Assembly (NCBI GenBank): GCA_903789635.1
Contig: CAIFEY010000009.1
Span: 1 to 64,000, forward strand
Origin: an uncultured Eubacteriaceae bacterium
GTDB lineage: Bacteria; Bacillota; Clostridia; Peptostreptococcales; Anaerovoracaceae
Reading direction: 5' to 3'
Length of the DNA stretch: 64,000 bases
The position numbers and the translations under genes were made by a program. A model generated the notes under the pieces. That model saw only the letters and a program-made list of their open reading frames with translations. It made no database searches and was not told where the DNA came from. Shown in pieces: positions 8,011 through 16,028 of the stretch (position 1 is its first letter; every line of letters begins with the position of its first letter).

Positions 8011-8396
8011 CAGGCCCATATACTAAACCCACTGCGGTTAATGCCCGGTCAGGGACAAAGTTCACCCTGGCCAGGATTTAATCGAAAGGAAATTTGCCGA
8101 TTTCCTCTCTTGCATCAGGCTGCCGGGCACCGTAAGGCGTCAGGCACCTGATTATAAACCGGGAGGGCGGTCAGACATGACCATACCCTTTCCGGAGCAC
8201 ATGCCGCCGGGCTGTTTTAACAAAAAGACAGTCCGGCACTAAAAAAACCTATGGTTAGTTGTGTTTAACTCAACCCGCCGGGGGTATTAAACAATAGAGT
8301 TTCCTGAGACAATGAAATGAAACGCGGGAAGCTCGTGAATCGGAACGACGGAAAAGCGATAAGACGGATAATGAACCCGTCTTCGGAGGTGTGAAT
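8011..8396. other. Intergenic region between feoB and the Cys-rich membrane protein gene
   Basis: 386 bp. A hairpin GGTCAGGG/CCCTGGCC (8047-8072) and a second AGGAAAT/ATTTCCT (8087-8106) follow feoB without a U-run. A 21-codon frame at 8177-8242 with a GGGAGGG tract is too short to judge. An iron-box-like repeat lies at 8254-8273. The arrangement suggests a separate iron-controlled transcript for the downstream genes. Confidence 0.45.
8254..8273. promoter_or_regulatory. DtxR-type iron box (site 3)
   Basis: GTTAGTT (8254-8260), six bases, AACTCAA (8267-8273). The left half is identical to site 1 and the right half matches at 5 of 7 positions. It lies about 125 bp before the Cys-rich FeoB-associated gene, which it probably controls together with feoAB. 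Confidence 0.5.
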
Positions 8397-8600
8397 ATGA
8401 GCCCGGCAGTAGTTTTGGTAATTCTTATCGTAGCGGCACTGTTCCTGCTGGCACTGAGGTACTCGATCAAGCACGCTGGAAAATGCGGCGACTGTGACGG
8501 AACCAAGTGCGGAACGTGCAGCGCACTGAATGAGATGGCGTTAGATCTTCAGAAGAGAGGCGCCGACAAGACAGGCGAAGAAACGCGCATAACCGAGTAG
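8397..8600 (+). CDS. FeoB-associated Cys-rich membrane protein
   Basis: 67 aa from the ATG at 8397, six bases after GGAGGT. A GTG at 8391 is in frame but touches the ribosome site. One N-terminal membrane helix (about residues 4-21) is followed by a short basic stretch and a cysteine cluster KCGDCDGTKCGTC, then a charged tail. This is the layout of the FeoB-associated Cys-rich membrane proteins found after feoB in many Firmicutes. They are presumed to bind Fe2+ or help hand it over, but the biochemistry is not established. The position after feoB and an iron-box-like repeat upstream support the assignment. Confidence 0.85.
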   Translation: MSPAVVLVILIVAALFLLALRYSIKHAGKCGDCDGTKCGTCSALNEMALDLQKRGADKTGEETRITE

Positions 8601-8628
8601 GGGAGCGCGAGCGAACAGGAGGTATTTT

Positions 8629-8913
8629 GTGAGTGTTGTTATTTTAGGCGGAAATGAGCGCATGGAGCGTAAGTACGCGGATATCTGCAAGGAATTCAAC
8701 TGCAGCGCTAAGGTCTTCACGAAGATCAAGAGCGGACTGAAGGGAAGAATCGGAAATCCCGACATTCTCGTCATGTTTACGAGTACGATGTCCCATAAGA
8801 TGGTGCGGGCCGCGGTCGCGGCAATCGACGAAGACCAGGTCGACGTCGTTCACGCGCCGAGCAGCTCCGCCAGCGCACCCAGAAACATCCTGCAGAGCAA
8901 GGCGAGCGCATAG
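8629..8913 (+). CDS. DUF2325 domain protein, iron-locus associated
   Basis: 94 aa starting at GTG after AGGAGGT. It matches the short DUF2325 family: VVILGGNERMERKY at the start, a central 'CSAKVFTKI' strand, then 'GNPDILVMFTSTMSHKM' and a final serine-rich helix (HAPSSSASA). These proteins have a Rossmann-like fold with a GGNERM/GGHDRM signature. They often sit beside feo genes in Clostridia, but the function is unknown. It follows the Cys-rich membrane protein by 28 bp, so the two are probably one transcript ended by the terminator at 8971. Confidence 0.85.
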   Translation: MSVVILGGNERMERKYADICKEFNCSAKVFTKIKSGLKGRIGNPDILVMFTSTMSHKMVRAAVAAIDEDQVDVVHAPSSSASAPRNILQSKASA

Positions 8914-8970
8914 ACATGCATTCCTTTTCTTTCATATTTATACGATTGTGACTTTGTACCCATACGAAAG

Positions 8971-9012
8971 AGGACATCGGAGGATCTCATCCTTTCTCCG
9001 ATGTCCTTTTTT
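8971..9012 (+). terminator. Intrinsic terminator after the iron locus
   Basis: Perfect 12-bp stem AGGACATCGGAG/CTCCGATGTCCT (8971-8982 and 8996-9007) followed by six T. It closes the rightward iron operon before the convergent rnz gene. Confidence 0.9.
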
Positions 9013-9087
9013 CATGCTTTCATGTCATCTTCCAGGGTGTTTGATCAATGTGTCTTACTCTCATGCCTGTTTCCGGCATCCGGCCCA

Positions 9088-10002
9088 TTAATCCTGGAAG
9101 TTCAGCGTCTTCTTGAGCCCGTCGACGCCGACGCGGGCGTTCGGGAAGACGCGGGTCGCGTTCTCTTCGAACTCCTTAGGGTCGGTGATGCTCTGGCTGA
9201 AGTGGGTGAGCCACAGCTCGCGCGCGCCCGCGGCCTTGGCGAGGCCGGCGGCCTCGGCGAACGTCATGTGGCCCCACTGCCTGGCCTTGTCGATCTTCTC
9301 GTCGTCCGGGTAGTTGGCCTCGAGGACCATCAGGTCGGCGTCCCTGCCGTAGGCTACGATGGTCTCGCACGGGCGGGTGTCGGTCGAGTAGAGGATCTTC
9401 AGCCCCGGGCGGTCCGGGCCCAGCACGTCGGCCGGCGTGAACAGGGTCTCGCCGATTTTGACCGGCTCTCCGCCCTGCAGCACGGACCATGCCCTGACCG
9501 GGATGCCGAGCGACTTCGCCTTCTCCGGGTCGAACCTCCCCGCGCGCGGCATGGTGATCTGGTAGCCTAAGCACGGGATGACGTGCTCGACCGGGAAGAC
9601 CTCGATCTGCATGTCACCGCAGTTCAGCGACATCTCCTTGGTGCCGTCCGTCTCACACGCGAGGACCTTAAACGGGATCGGTGCGATCACAAGCAGGCAC
9701 TGCAGGATGTGGGCGAGTCCCGGCGGGCCGACGACCGTCACGTCCTCCGTTCTCCCGGCGTTTCCCATGGAGAGGAGGAGGCCGGCCAGGCCCGCGACGT
9801 GGTCGGCGTGGAAGTGCGTCAGGCAGATGGTGTCGATCGGCTTCAGGCGGCAGGACGCTTCCGCCATCGCGATCTGTGTGCCCTCGCCGCAGTCGATCAG
9901 GATGCTGTGACCTCCGGAGGTCAGGTAAAAAGAAGTCAGCCAGCGGTCCTTCAGCGGGACCATGCCGGCCGTTCCGAGAAGACAAACGTCTATCATATTC
10001 AT
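9088..10002 (-). CDS. rnz: Ribonuclease Z (metallo-beta-lactamase fold)
   Basis: 304 aa; zinc endonuclease that trims the 3' end of tRNA precursors. The catalytic HFHADH motif is at residues 63-68. Further metal ligands fit the family: a His in 'VEHVIPCLGY', an Asp in 'LYSTDTRP' and a His in 'LWLTHFSQS'. The 'GEGTQIAM' segment before the HxHxDH motif is typical of RNase Z. The length matches the family. Two ATGs six bases apart follow AAAGAAAGGA; the second (9996, giving MIDVCLLG) has the better spacing. It is transcribed alone, opposite to its neighbours. Related MBL-fold hydrolases cannot be fully excluded. Confidence 0.85.
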   Translation of the reverse strand: MNMIDVCLLGTAGMVPLKDRWLTSFYLTSGGHSILIDCGEGTQIAMAEASCRLKPIDTICLTHFHADHVAGLAGLLLSMGNAGRTEDVTVVGPPGLAHILQCLLVIAPIPFKVLACETDGTKEMSLNCGDMQIEVFPVEHVIPCLGYQITMPRAGRFDPEKAKSLGIPVRAWSVLQGGEPVKIGETLFTPADVLGPDRPGLKILYSTDTRPCETIVAYGRDADLMVLEANYPDDEKIDKARQWGHMTFAEAAGLAKAAGARELWLTHFSQSITDPKEFEENATRVFPNARVGVDGLKKTLNFQD

Positions 10003-10264
10003 GTCCTTTCTTTGATATATTTCTTGTATTTCTTTGGTAATTGATCAGCATGTGATTGCTGCTATCAATCATTCTCGTGAGTTGTATTGGTATTTTTAAT
10101 ACTATTGTCATCGCCGCCTGGCCGCGGGCAGGCGGGAGATGTTCCTTCAATATCCTTCTATTTTACCGCGTTTCCGGGTTTCTGTAAATCCGGGCGGATC
10201 CGTGGTAGAATATTAGGAATGAGACCGATGAGACAATGCTGAAATGCAGGAAGGAAATAGAATT

Positions 10265-10912
10265 ATGAATCAGAATATTGATTTTCAGAAGCTGCGTGAG
10301 GACGCGGTATACATTTTTCACAACGGGCTCGCCTGTTCGGAGTCGGTGATCTACGCGGTGCAGAAGGACCTGGACCCGGAGATCCCGGATGAGCTGATCG
10401 CGGCGAGCAGCGGATTCCCGTGGGGTATGGCCGGCGCGGGCTGTTCCTGCGGCGCGCTCGCGGGCGGCGTGATGCTGCTCGGCCACTACTTTGGGCGGAC
10501 GGCGCCTAAGGGCGAGGAGTACGCCAAGTGTCAGCTGCTGACCAAGGAGTACCACGACGCGTTCTGCCGCTGCGCCGGGCACGCGTGCTGCGGCGTGATC
10601 ATCGACGGCATGGAGAGAAACTCCGACGAGCGGAAGTCCCTGTGCACCGGCATCGTCGAGTACTCCGTCACCAAGATCGTCGAGATGATCCTGCGCGAGA
10701 AGGGTCTCCTGTCCAAGGAGAGGGAGGCTGAGCTCGAGCAGTGGCTGAAGGAACGCGAGCCTGAGGAGTTTTCCGCAGCGGCAGGCCACGGTGAGGGTGC
10801 ATCCGAGGAAAACGGCTGCTCCTGCAGCTCCTCCGAACAGGGCGGCGGCTGCTGCTGCGGAGGCGGAAGGAAGGGGAAGAGCCCGTCAGATTCCCCCGCG
10901 TCCGAGGAGTAG
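10265..10912 (+). CDS. C_GCAxxG_C_C family protein with a Cys-rich tail
   Basis: 215 aa from the ATG at 10265, which follows AGGAAGGAAAT. The conserved core is seen: LACSESV near residue 23, then the GCSCGALAGG turn and further cysteines in 'YAKCQLL', 'FCRCAGHACC' and 'SLCTG'. This redox-type Cys-rich family is widespread in anaerobes and may bind a metal or form disulfides; its function is not established. The last 50 residues are an unusual tail rich in Ser, Gly, Glu and Cys (two clusters, CSC and CCC) that could bind metal. The stop codon is 3 bp before the next start, so it is translationally linked to the GTPase-nuclease fusion downstream. Confidence 0.75.
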   Translation: MNQNIDFQKLREDAVYIFHNGLACSESVIYAVQKDLDPEIPDELIAASSGFPWGMAGAGCSCGALAGGVMLLGHYFGRTAPKGEEYAKCQLLTKEYHDAFCRCAGHACCGVIIDGMERNSDERKSLCTGIVEYSVTKIVEMILREKGLLSKEREAELEQWLKEREPEEFSAAAGHGEGASEENGCSCSSSEQGGGCCCGGGRKGKSPSDSPASEE

Positions 10913-10915
10913 CCG

Positions 10916-13648
10916 ATGAAGCGAATCGTAACGGGTATATTGGCGCACGTCGACGCCGGGAAGACGACGCTGTCCGAGGCCATGCTGTATAAGACAGGGC
11001 AGATCGGAAGCTTAGGCAGGGTCGACCACGGCACGAGCTTCCTGGACACCGGGGCGCTCGAGCGGAGCCGCGGGATCACGATCTTCTCCAAGCAGGCGCA
11101 GCTGAGCTGGGACGACGTGCAGATGACGATCCTGGACACGCCGGGTCACGTCGACTTCGTCTCCGAGACGGAGCGGACGCTGCCGGTGCTGGACTACGCG
11201 ATCCTGCTGATCAGCGCGGGGTCCGGGATCCAGAGTCACACCGAGACGCTCTGGAAGCTGCTGAAGAGGAGCCGCGTCCCGGTGTTCGTATTCTTGAATA
11301 AGATGGACCTGTCGATCCACAAGAAGGCCGAGTGGATCGAGATCCTGACGGACCAGTTCGGAAGCGGGTTCACCGACTTCTCCGTGACGGGCGGAGAGCG
11401 GTTTACGGACAGCCTGACGCTAGGATCCGAGGAGCTGATGGAGCTAGTGCTGGAAGGGAAGAAGATCACCGACGGTGATATCGCCGAGGCGATCAAGAGG
11501 CGGGAGGTCTTCCCGGTGTTCTTCGGATCCGCGCTCAAGATGGACGGCATTTCCGAATTCCTGACTGGACTTGGACGCTTTACTTTGCCCGAGGAGAAGA
11601 AGGAAAAGTTAGGGGCCAGGGTGTTCAAGATCGCGAGGGACGAGAACGGCGCGCGCCTGACGTTCATGAAGATCACGGGCGGCGCGCTGCAGGTGAAGGA
11701 CAGGCTGAGCGGAAAGTCTGATGACGGCGGGCCGTGGGAGGAGAAGGTGAACCAGATCCGCCTCTACTCCGGCCAGCAGTTCCGCGCGGTGCAGGAGGCC
11801 GGGCAGGGTACGGTCGTCGCGGTGCTCGGGCTCACGCAGTCGCAGGCGGGCGACGGCTACGGATTCGAGAAGAACGCGCACCCGGAGATCCTGGAGCCGT
11901 TCCTGACGTACACGGTCGTCTCCGAGGACGGGACGGACTACCACACCCTGCTGCAGGACATCCGCGTGCTCGCCGAGGAGGATCCCAAGCTGCACGTGAC
12001 CTGGAAGGCCGCGTCGCAGGAGATCCGGATCCAGATGATGGGACAGGTGCAGCTCGAGGTCCTGGCGCAGACGATGCTGGACCGGTTCGGGTGCAGGGTC
12101 TCGTTCGGCGCGGGCAGGATCCTGTATAAGGAGACGATTGGGGCGCCGGTGGAGGGGGTCGGCCACTTTGAGCCTCTCCGCCACTATTCGGAGGTGCATC
12201 TCCTGATGGAGCCGTCCGAACGCGGCACGGGGCTGTCGCTCCAGAGCGTCGCGCCGGTCGACCAGCTGAACCGGAACTGGCAGAGCCAGATCATGACCGC
12301 GCTTCAGGACTACTCCCACGTCGGGGTCCTGACCGGGTCGCTCCTGACGGACGTGAAGATCACGCTGGTCAGCGGCAGGGCGAGCAAAAAACACACCGAA
12401 GGCGGCGACTTCCGCCAGGCGGCGCTGCGGGCGGTCAGGAACGGGCTGATGAAGGCCGAGAACATCCTGCTCGAGCCGTGGTTCTCCTTCACGATCGACC
12501 TGCCGACCGAGAATGTCGGCCGCGCGATGACGGACCTCCAGAAGATGAAGGGAAGCTTCCAGCCGCCGGAGACGGACGGGGACCGCTCCGTTCTGAAGGG
12601 GCGGGGCCCGGCATCCGAGCTGATGAATTACCAGGAGGAGCTGACGCGCTACAGCCGCGGGACGGGCAGGATCTACCTGCAGTTAGACGGCTACGACGCT
12701 TGCCACAACACGGCGGAGGTCCTTCAGCAGACGGGTTACGACCCGCTCAGGGACGTGGACAACCCGCCGGATTCCGTATTCTGCATGCACGGCGAGAGCG
12801 ACATCATCCCGTGGGACCAGGTCGAGGACTACATGCACCTCCCGAGCATCTTCGGACGCGGCGATTCCGAGCTCTCCGACGATGATCTGGTCGCGGCAAA
12901 GGTTCGACGGTACGAGGAACGCATCGCCGATGACGCGGAGCTGATGGCCATCTTCGAGCGGACGTACGGGCAGATCGACCAGGGCACGGCAGGCGGCAGG
13001 AACGTGCGCATGAACGCCGCGGGATCCGGGATTTCCGGCGTACGGATGATCAACGCGGACGGGACGGTGGACTACGGCTGGTCCAGCCGCAGGGCGGAGC
13101 CAGGTGCGGCAAAGGAAGAGAGCAGAGACCGAGACCTGACTGCTGAGCAGCGCCAGGAGCAGAAGCACTCCCACCTCGCCAGCCGTAAGAAGGAGATGGA
13201 GAAGCGCGCGCAGACCTACCTGATCGTCGACGGCTACAACGTCCTGTATAACTGGAAAAACCTGGAAGAACTCCGCCGCATCGACTACGGCGCGGCCAGG
13301 CAGGAACTGCTCGAGACCCTCTGCAACTATCAGGGGTTCATGCAGTGCAGGATCGCCGTGATCTTTGACGCGTATAAGGTGAAGGGAGGCGGCTCCGCGA
13401 GCAGCGGCAGGTTCCACGACATCGACGTGATCTACACGAACGAGGACCAGACCGCCGACTCCTACATCGAGCGCATGACCAAGGAGCTGTCCGGGAAGTA
13501 CCAGGTCAGGGTCGTGACGAGCGACAGCCAGGTCCAGCAGATTTCCATGGGCCACGGCGCGCTCAGGACATCGTCCCGGGAATTCTTAAGCGAGGTGCGC
13601 TCCGTCGAGGATGCCATCCGCCGCGTGATCGGGAAGGAATCAAGTTGA
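10916..13648 (+). CDS. EF-G/Tet(M)-like ribosomal GTPase fused to a C-terminal NYN (YacP/Rae1-like) nuclease
   Basis: 910 aa. The N-terminal two thirds resemble translation-factor GTPases of the ribosomal-protection (Tet(M)/Tet(O)) branch: G1 AHVDAGKT (10-17), G2 RGITI, G3 DTPGH (about 72-76), G4 NKMD (about 128-131), then EF-G domains II-V including 'GTGRIYLQLDGYD'. A charged linker (about 660-765) leads to a NYN/PIN-like nuclease domain from residue 766. It has the four acidic positions of the family: LIVDGYN, VIFDAYK, NEDQTADSYIERM and VVTSDSQVQ. In B. subtilis the stand-alone homologue Rae1 (YacP) cleaves mRNA in the ribosomal A site. The fusion therefore suggests a factor that enters the A site by GTPase action and cuts mRNA there. 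This is inference; antibiotic resistance is not implied. Confidence 0.85.
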   Translation: MKRIVTGILAHVDAGKTTLSEAMLYKTGQIGSLGRVDHGTSFLDTGALERSRGITIFSKQAQLSWDDVQMTILDTPGHVDFVSETERTLPVLDYAILLISAGSGIQSHTETLWKLLKRSRVPVFVFLNKMDLSIHKKAEWIEILTDQFGSGFTDFSVTGGERFTDSLTLGSEELMELVLEGKKITDGDIAEAIKRREVFPVFFGSALKMDGISEFLTGLGRFTLPEEKKEKLGARVFKIARDENGARLTFMKITGGALQVKDRLSGKSDDGGPWEEKVNQIRLYSGQQFRAVQEAGQGTVVAVLGLTQSQAGDGYGFEKNAHPEILEPFLTYTVVSEDGTDYHTLLQDIRVLAEEDPKLHVTWKAASQEIRIQMMGQVQLEVLAQTMLDRFGCRVSFGAGRILYKETIGAPVEGVGHFEPLRHYSEVHLLMEPSERGTGLSLQSVAPVDQLNRNWQSQIMTALQDYSHVGVLTGSLLTDVKITLVSGRASKKHTEGGDFRQAALRAVRNGLMKAENILLEPWFSFTIDLPTENVGRAMTDLQKMKGSFQPPETDGDRSVLKGRGPASELMNYQEELTRYSRGTGRIYLQLDGYDACHNTAEVLQQTGYDPLRDVDNPPDSVFCMHGESDIIPWDQVEDYMHLPSIFGRGDSELSDDDLVAAKVRRYEERIADDAELMAIFERTYGQIDQGTAGGRNVRMNAAGSGISGVRMINADGTVDYGWSSRRAEPGAAKEESRDRDLTAEQRQEQKHSHLASRKKEMEKRAQTYLIVDGYNVLYNWKNLEELRRIDYGAARQELLETLCNYQGFMQCRIAVIFDAYKVKGGGSASSGRFHDIDVIYTNEDQTADSYIERMTKELSGKYQVRVVTSDSQVQQISMGHGALRTSSREFLSEVRSVEDAIRRVIGKESS

Positions 13649-13674
13649 AGATGACGCGCGGTCCATGGTATAAT
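13645..13674 (+). promoter_or_regulatory. Promoter of the pyrH-frr-uppS block
   Basis: TTGAAG (13645-13650), 18-bp spacer, TATAAT (13669-13674) preceded by TGG. It begins inside the last codons of the upstream gene and lies about 100 bp before pyrH. Confidence 0.75.
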
Positions 13675-13775
13675 AATCGATGAATGGGAAATTGGAGATC
13701 AGAGTTATTCTTGTACATAGAAACAGTTTGTACATAAAATTTAATAGATAAATAAAACAAAAGGAGCAGAACTGT

Positions 13776-14480
13776 ATGGAACCAAAATATAACCGCGTGC
13801 TTCTGAAAATCAGCGGCGAGGCCCTCTCCGGCGGAAGCGGGAAGGGAATCGATGAAGAGATGACGGCACTGGTCGCCAGGGAGATCAAGCAGCTGCACGA
13901 CCTCGGCGTGGAAGTCGCGATCGTCGTCGGCGGAGGCAACTTCTGGAGGGGCAGGACCAGCCAGAGCATGAAGCGTGAGACGGCAGACTATATTGGCATG
14001 CTGGCCACGGTCATGAACTCGCTGGCGCTGCAGGACGCACTGCTTGCAGAGGGCGTCAAGGCCAGGGTGCAGACCTCGATCACGATGAGAGAGATCGCAG
14101 AGCCGTACATCTGGAGGAGAGCGCTGAAGGAGCTGAGCGACAAGGACGTCGTGATCTTCGGAGCCGGCATCGGCGAGCCGCACTTCTCGACGGACACGGC
14201 GGCGGCGCTGCGTGCGGTAAATATCGACGCGGACATCATTCTGCTCGCGAAGAATATCGACGCGGTCTATTCCGCTGACCCTAAGACGGATCCGAACGCG
14301 GTCAAGTACGACCACCTGAAGATGAAGGACGTGGTCGACCGCCAGCTGAAGGTCATGGACCTGACGGCGGCGACGATCTGCATGGAGAACAACATGAAGA
14401 TTCAGGTGTTCGGACTGGCGGAGGAGAACAGCATGGTCAGGGCGGTCTGCGGCGAGAAGCTCGGAACGCTGATCGACTAG
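13776..14480 (+). CDS. pyrH: UMP kinase
   Basis: 234 aa, the normal length for the bacterial hexameric UMP kinase that converts UMP to UDP with ATP. The amino-acid-kinase fold is clear: KISGEALSG (about 9-17) for phosphate binding, VVGGGNFWRG in the middle for UMP, MLATVMNSLALQD and, near the end, ATICMENNM. The start has AAAGGAGCAG upstream. Its neighbours pyrH-frr-uppS-cdsA follow the usual Firmicutes order, although rpsB-tsf, which often precede pyrH, are absent here. It is probably the first gene of its transcript. Confidence 0.97.
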   Translation: MEPKYNRVLLKISGEALSGGSGKGIDEEMTALVAREIKQLHDLGVEVAIVVGGGNFWRGRTSQSMKRETADYIGMLATVMNSLALQDALLAEGVKARVQTSITMREIAEPYIWRRALKELSDKDVVIFGAGIGEPHFSTDTAAALRAVNIDADIILLAKNIDAVYSADPKTDPNAVKYDHLKMKDVVDRQLKVMDLTAATICMENNMKIQVFGLAEENSMVRAVCGEKLGTLID

Positions 14481-14614
14481 CTGCCTGAAGAAAATAAACG
14501 GAAAACATCAAGACAGAACTGTCACCTGCCCCGCTTGGATTTTGTCTGAAGAGGGACATCGAGGGAGCAGGAATCCCGCCGGAAGGGGCGGCAATTCACA
14601 GGAGGACCTAAGAA

Positions 14615-15166
14615 ATGGCTAAGAATAAGTCTTTAGAAGAGAAGATTGAAACCACCAAGACGGATCTTAAGGCGGCGCTGAACACAGTACGTGCGGGACG
14701 CGCGAATGCGGCGCTGCTTGACCGCGTAACCGTCGACTACTACGGATCACCGACACCGCTGAAGAGCCTGGCGACCATCACCACGCCGGACCCGAGAACG
14801 CTGATGATTGCGCCGTTCGATCCTAAGTCGGTAAGCGACATCGAGAAGGCGATCGAGATCGCAAACCTCGGCATCACGCCGTCCAACGACGGAAAGGTCA
14901 TCCGCCTCGTCATTCCGCCGCTGACCGAGGAGCGCCGCAAGGAGCTGAAGAAGACGACCAAGAAGATGGGCGAGGAGGCCAAGGTCGCCGTCAGAAACCT
15001 CAGAAGAAAGGTCAACGACGACATCAAGAAGAAGGAGAAGGACGGAGAGATCTCCGAGGACGAGCGCAATGAAGAGCTCGAGGAGACTCAGAAGACCATC
15101 GACAAGGCCATCGCAGACATCGAGAAGATCGTCGAGCAGAAGGACAAGGAGATCATGGAAGTTTAA
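14615..15166 (+). CDS. frr: Ribosome recycling factor
   Basis: 183 aa, standard length. RRF splits post-termination ribosomes together with EF-G. The three-helix-bundle tRNA mimic is recognised by TVRAGRANAALLDRV near the start, 'SDIEKAIEIANLGITPSNDGKVIRL', then PPLTEERRKEL and a long Lys/Glu-rich helix to the C-terminus. The start follows CACAGGAGGACC. It lies 134 bp after pyrH; the gap holds an ATTTTGTC octamer (14539-14546). A short hairpin with a T-run follows the gene. Confidence 0.97.
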   Translation: MAKNKSLEEKIETTKTDLKAALNTVRAGRANAALLDRVTVDYYGSPTPLKSLATITTPDPRTLMIAPFDPKSVSDIEKAIEIANLGITPSNDGKVIRLVIPPLTEERRKELKKTTKKMGEEAKVAVRNLRRKVNDDIKKKEKDGEISEDERNEELEETQKTIDKAIADIEKIVEQKDKEIMEV

Positions 15167-15188
15167 TCGAAACCAAACTTCATACGGC

Positions 15189-15215
15189 GGCTGCTTCCGA
15201 TGCAGCCGTCTTTTT
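15189..15215 (+). terminator. Hairpin with T-run between frr and uppS
   Basis: GGCTGC (15189-15194) pairs with GCAGCC (15202-15207), followed by GTCTTTTT. It is a weak intrinsic terminator or attenuator inside an otherwise continuous gene block and would lower expression of the genes downstream. Confidence 0.55.
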
Positions 15216-15239
15216 ACGTAATTGAAAGGAAGCATCGTT

Positions 15240-15962
15240 ATGCTGGATAAAGAAAGAATGCCGCGCCACGTCGCGATCATCATGGACGGAAACGGCAGAT
15301 GGGCGAAGAAGCACGGGGTTCCGCGCCTCGCCGGACACAACGCGGGCATGAAGTCCATGACGGAGATCGTGCGCTGCGCGTCGAACCTCGGGATTCCGTA
15401 CCTGACGGTCTACGCCTTCTCGACGGAGAACTGGAAGCGTTCGCAGGAGGAGGTCGGCGGGATCTTCAAGCTGCTGACCAAGTTCGTCGACCTGGACTTG
15501 GACGAGCTGAACGCTGAGAACGTGCGCGTCAAGTGCCTCGGCGACTACTCGAATATCCCGGAGCGCGCGAGGAAGAGCATGGACGAGACCCTGCGCGAGA
15601 CCTCAGGCAACACCGGCATGCAGTTCAACATCGCGCTGAACTACGGCGGGCGCGCGGACATCCTGCGCGGCGTGAACCGACTCGCGGATAAGGTCCGGAG
15701 CGGCGAGATCGAGGGCGAGATCACCGAGGAGATGCTGAGCCGGTCCCTTTGGACGGGCGACGACAGCGGCAACGTCCCGGACCCGGACGTCGTGATCCGG
15801 ACGAGCGGGGAGGAGCGCCTCTCCAATTTCCTGCTCTGGCAGTGCGCGTACAGTGAGTTCGTGTTCACCGACGTGCTCTGGCCGGATTTCACCCCGGAGG
15901 TGTTTAAGCAGCTCCTGGAGGAATATCAGGGAAGAGACAGAAGATTCGGAGGACGTAAGTAG
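15240..15962 (+). CDS. uppS: Isoprenyl transferase (undecaprenyl diphosphate synthase)
   Basis: 240 aa from the ATG at 15240 after AAAGGAAG. It condenses isopentenyl diphosphate onto farnesyl diphosphate in cis to make the C55 lipid carrier for cell-wall synthesis. The signature IIMDGNGRWA contains the catalytic Asp. Later motifs are 'TVYAFSTENWKRS' and 'VVIRTSGEERLSNFLLWQCA'; the usual Gln of RTSGEQ is Glu here. The length is normal. cdsA, dxr, rseP and ispG follow, so isoprenoid supply and phospholipid activation lie side by side. Confidence 0.96.
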   Translation: MLDKERMPRHVAIIMDGNGRWAKKHGVPRLAGHNAGMKSMTEIVRCASNLGIPYLTVYAFSTENWKRSQEEVGGIFKLLTKFVDLDLDELNAENVRVKCLGDYSNIPERARKSMDETLRETSGNTGMQFNIALNYGGRADILRGVNRLADKVRSGEIEGEITEEMLSRSLWTGDDSGNVPDPDVVIRTSGEERLSNFLLWQCAYSEFVFTDVLWPDFTPEVFKQLLEEYQGRDRRFGGRK

Positions 15963-16028
15963 TTCTCTGCCCGTTTGATTCCGGACGATCCGGAGAATAA
16001 ATAAGCAAACCCCTGGAGGAAGTAAGAT

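Noticed and set aside
8177-8242. 21-codon frame after feoB with a GGGAGGG tract
   Set aside because: Too short to judge, no known family and no conserved feature.
10916-13648. Calling the fusion a tetracycline-resistance gene
   Set aside because: The GTPase part is related to Tet(M)-type proteins, but the nuclease domain and the chromosomal context give no evidence for resistance.
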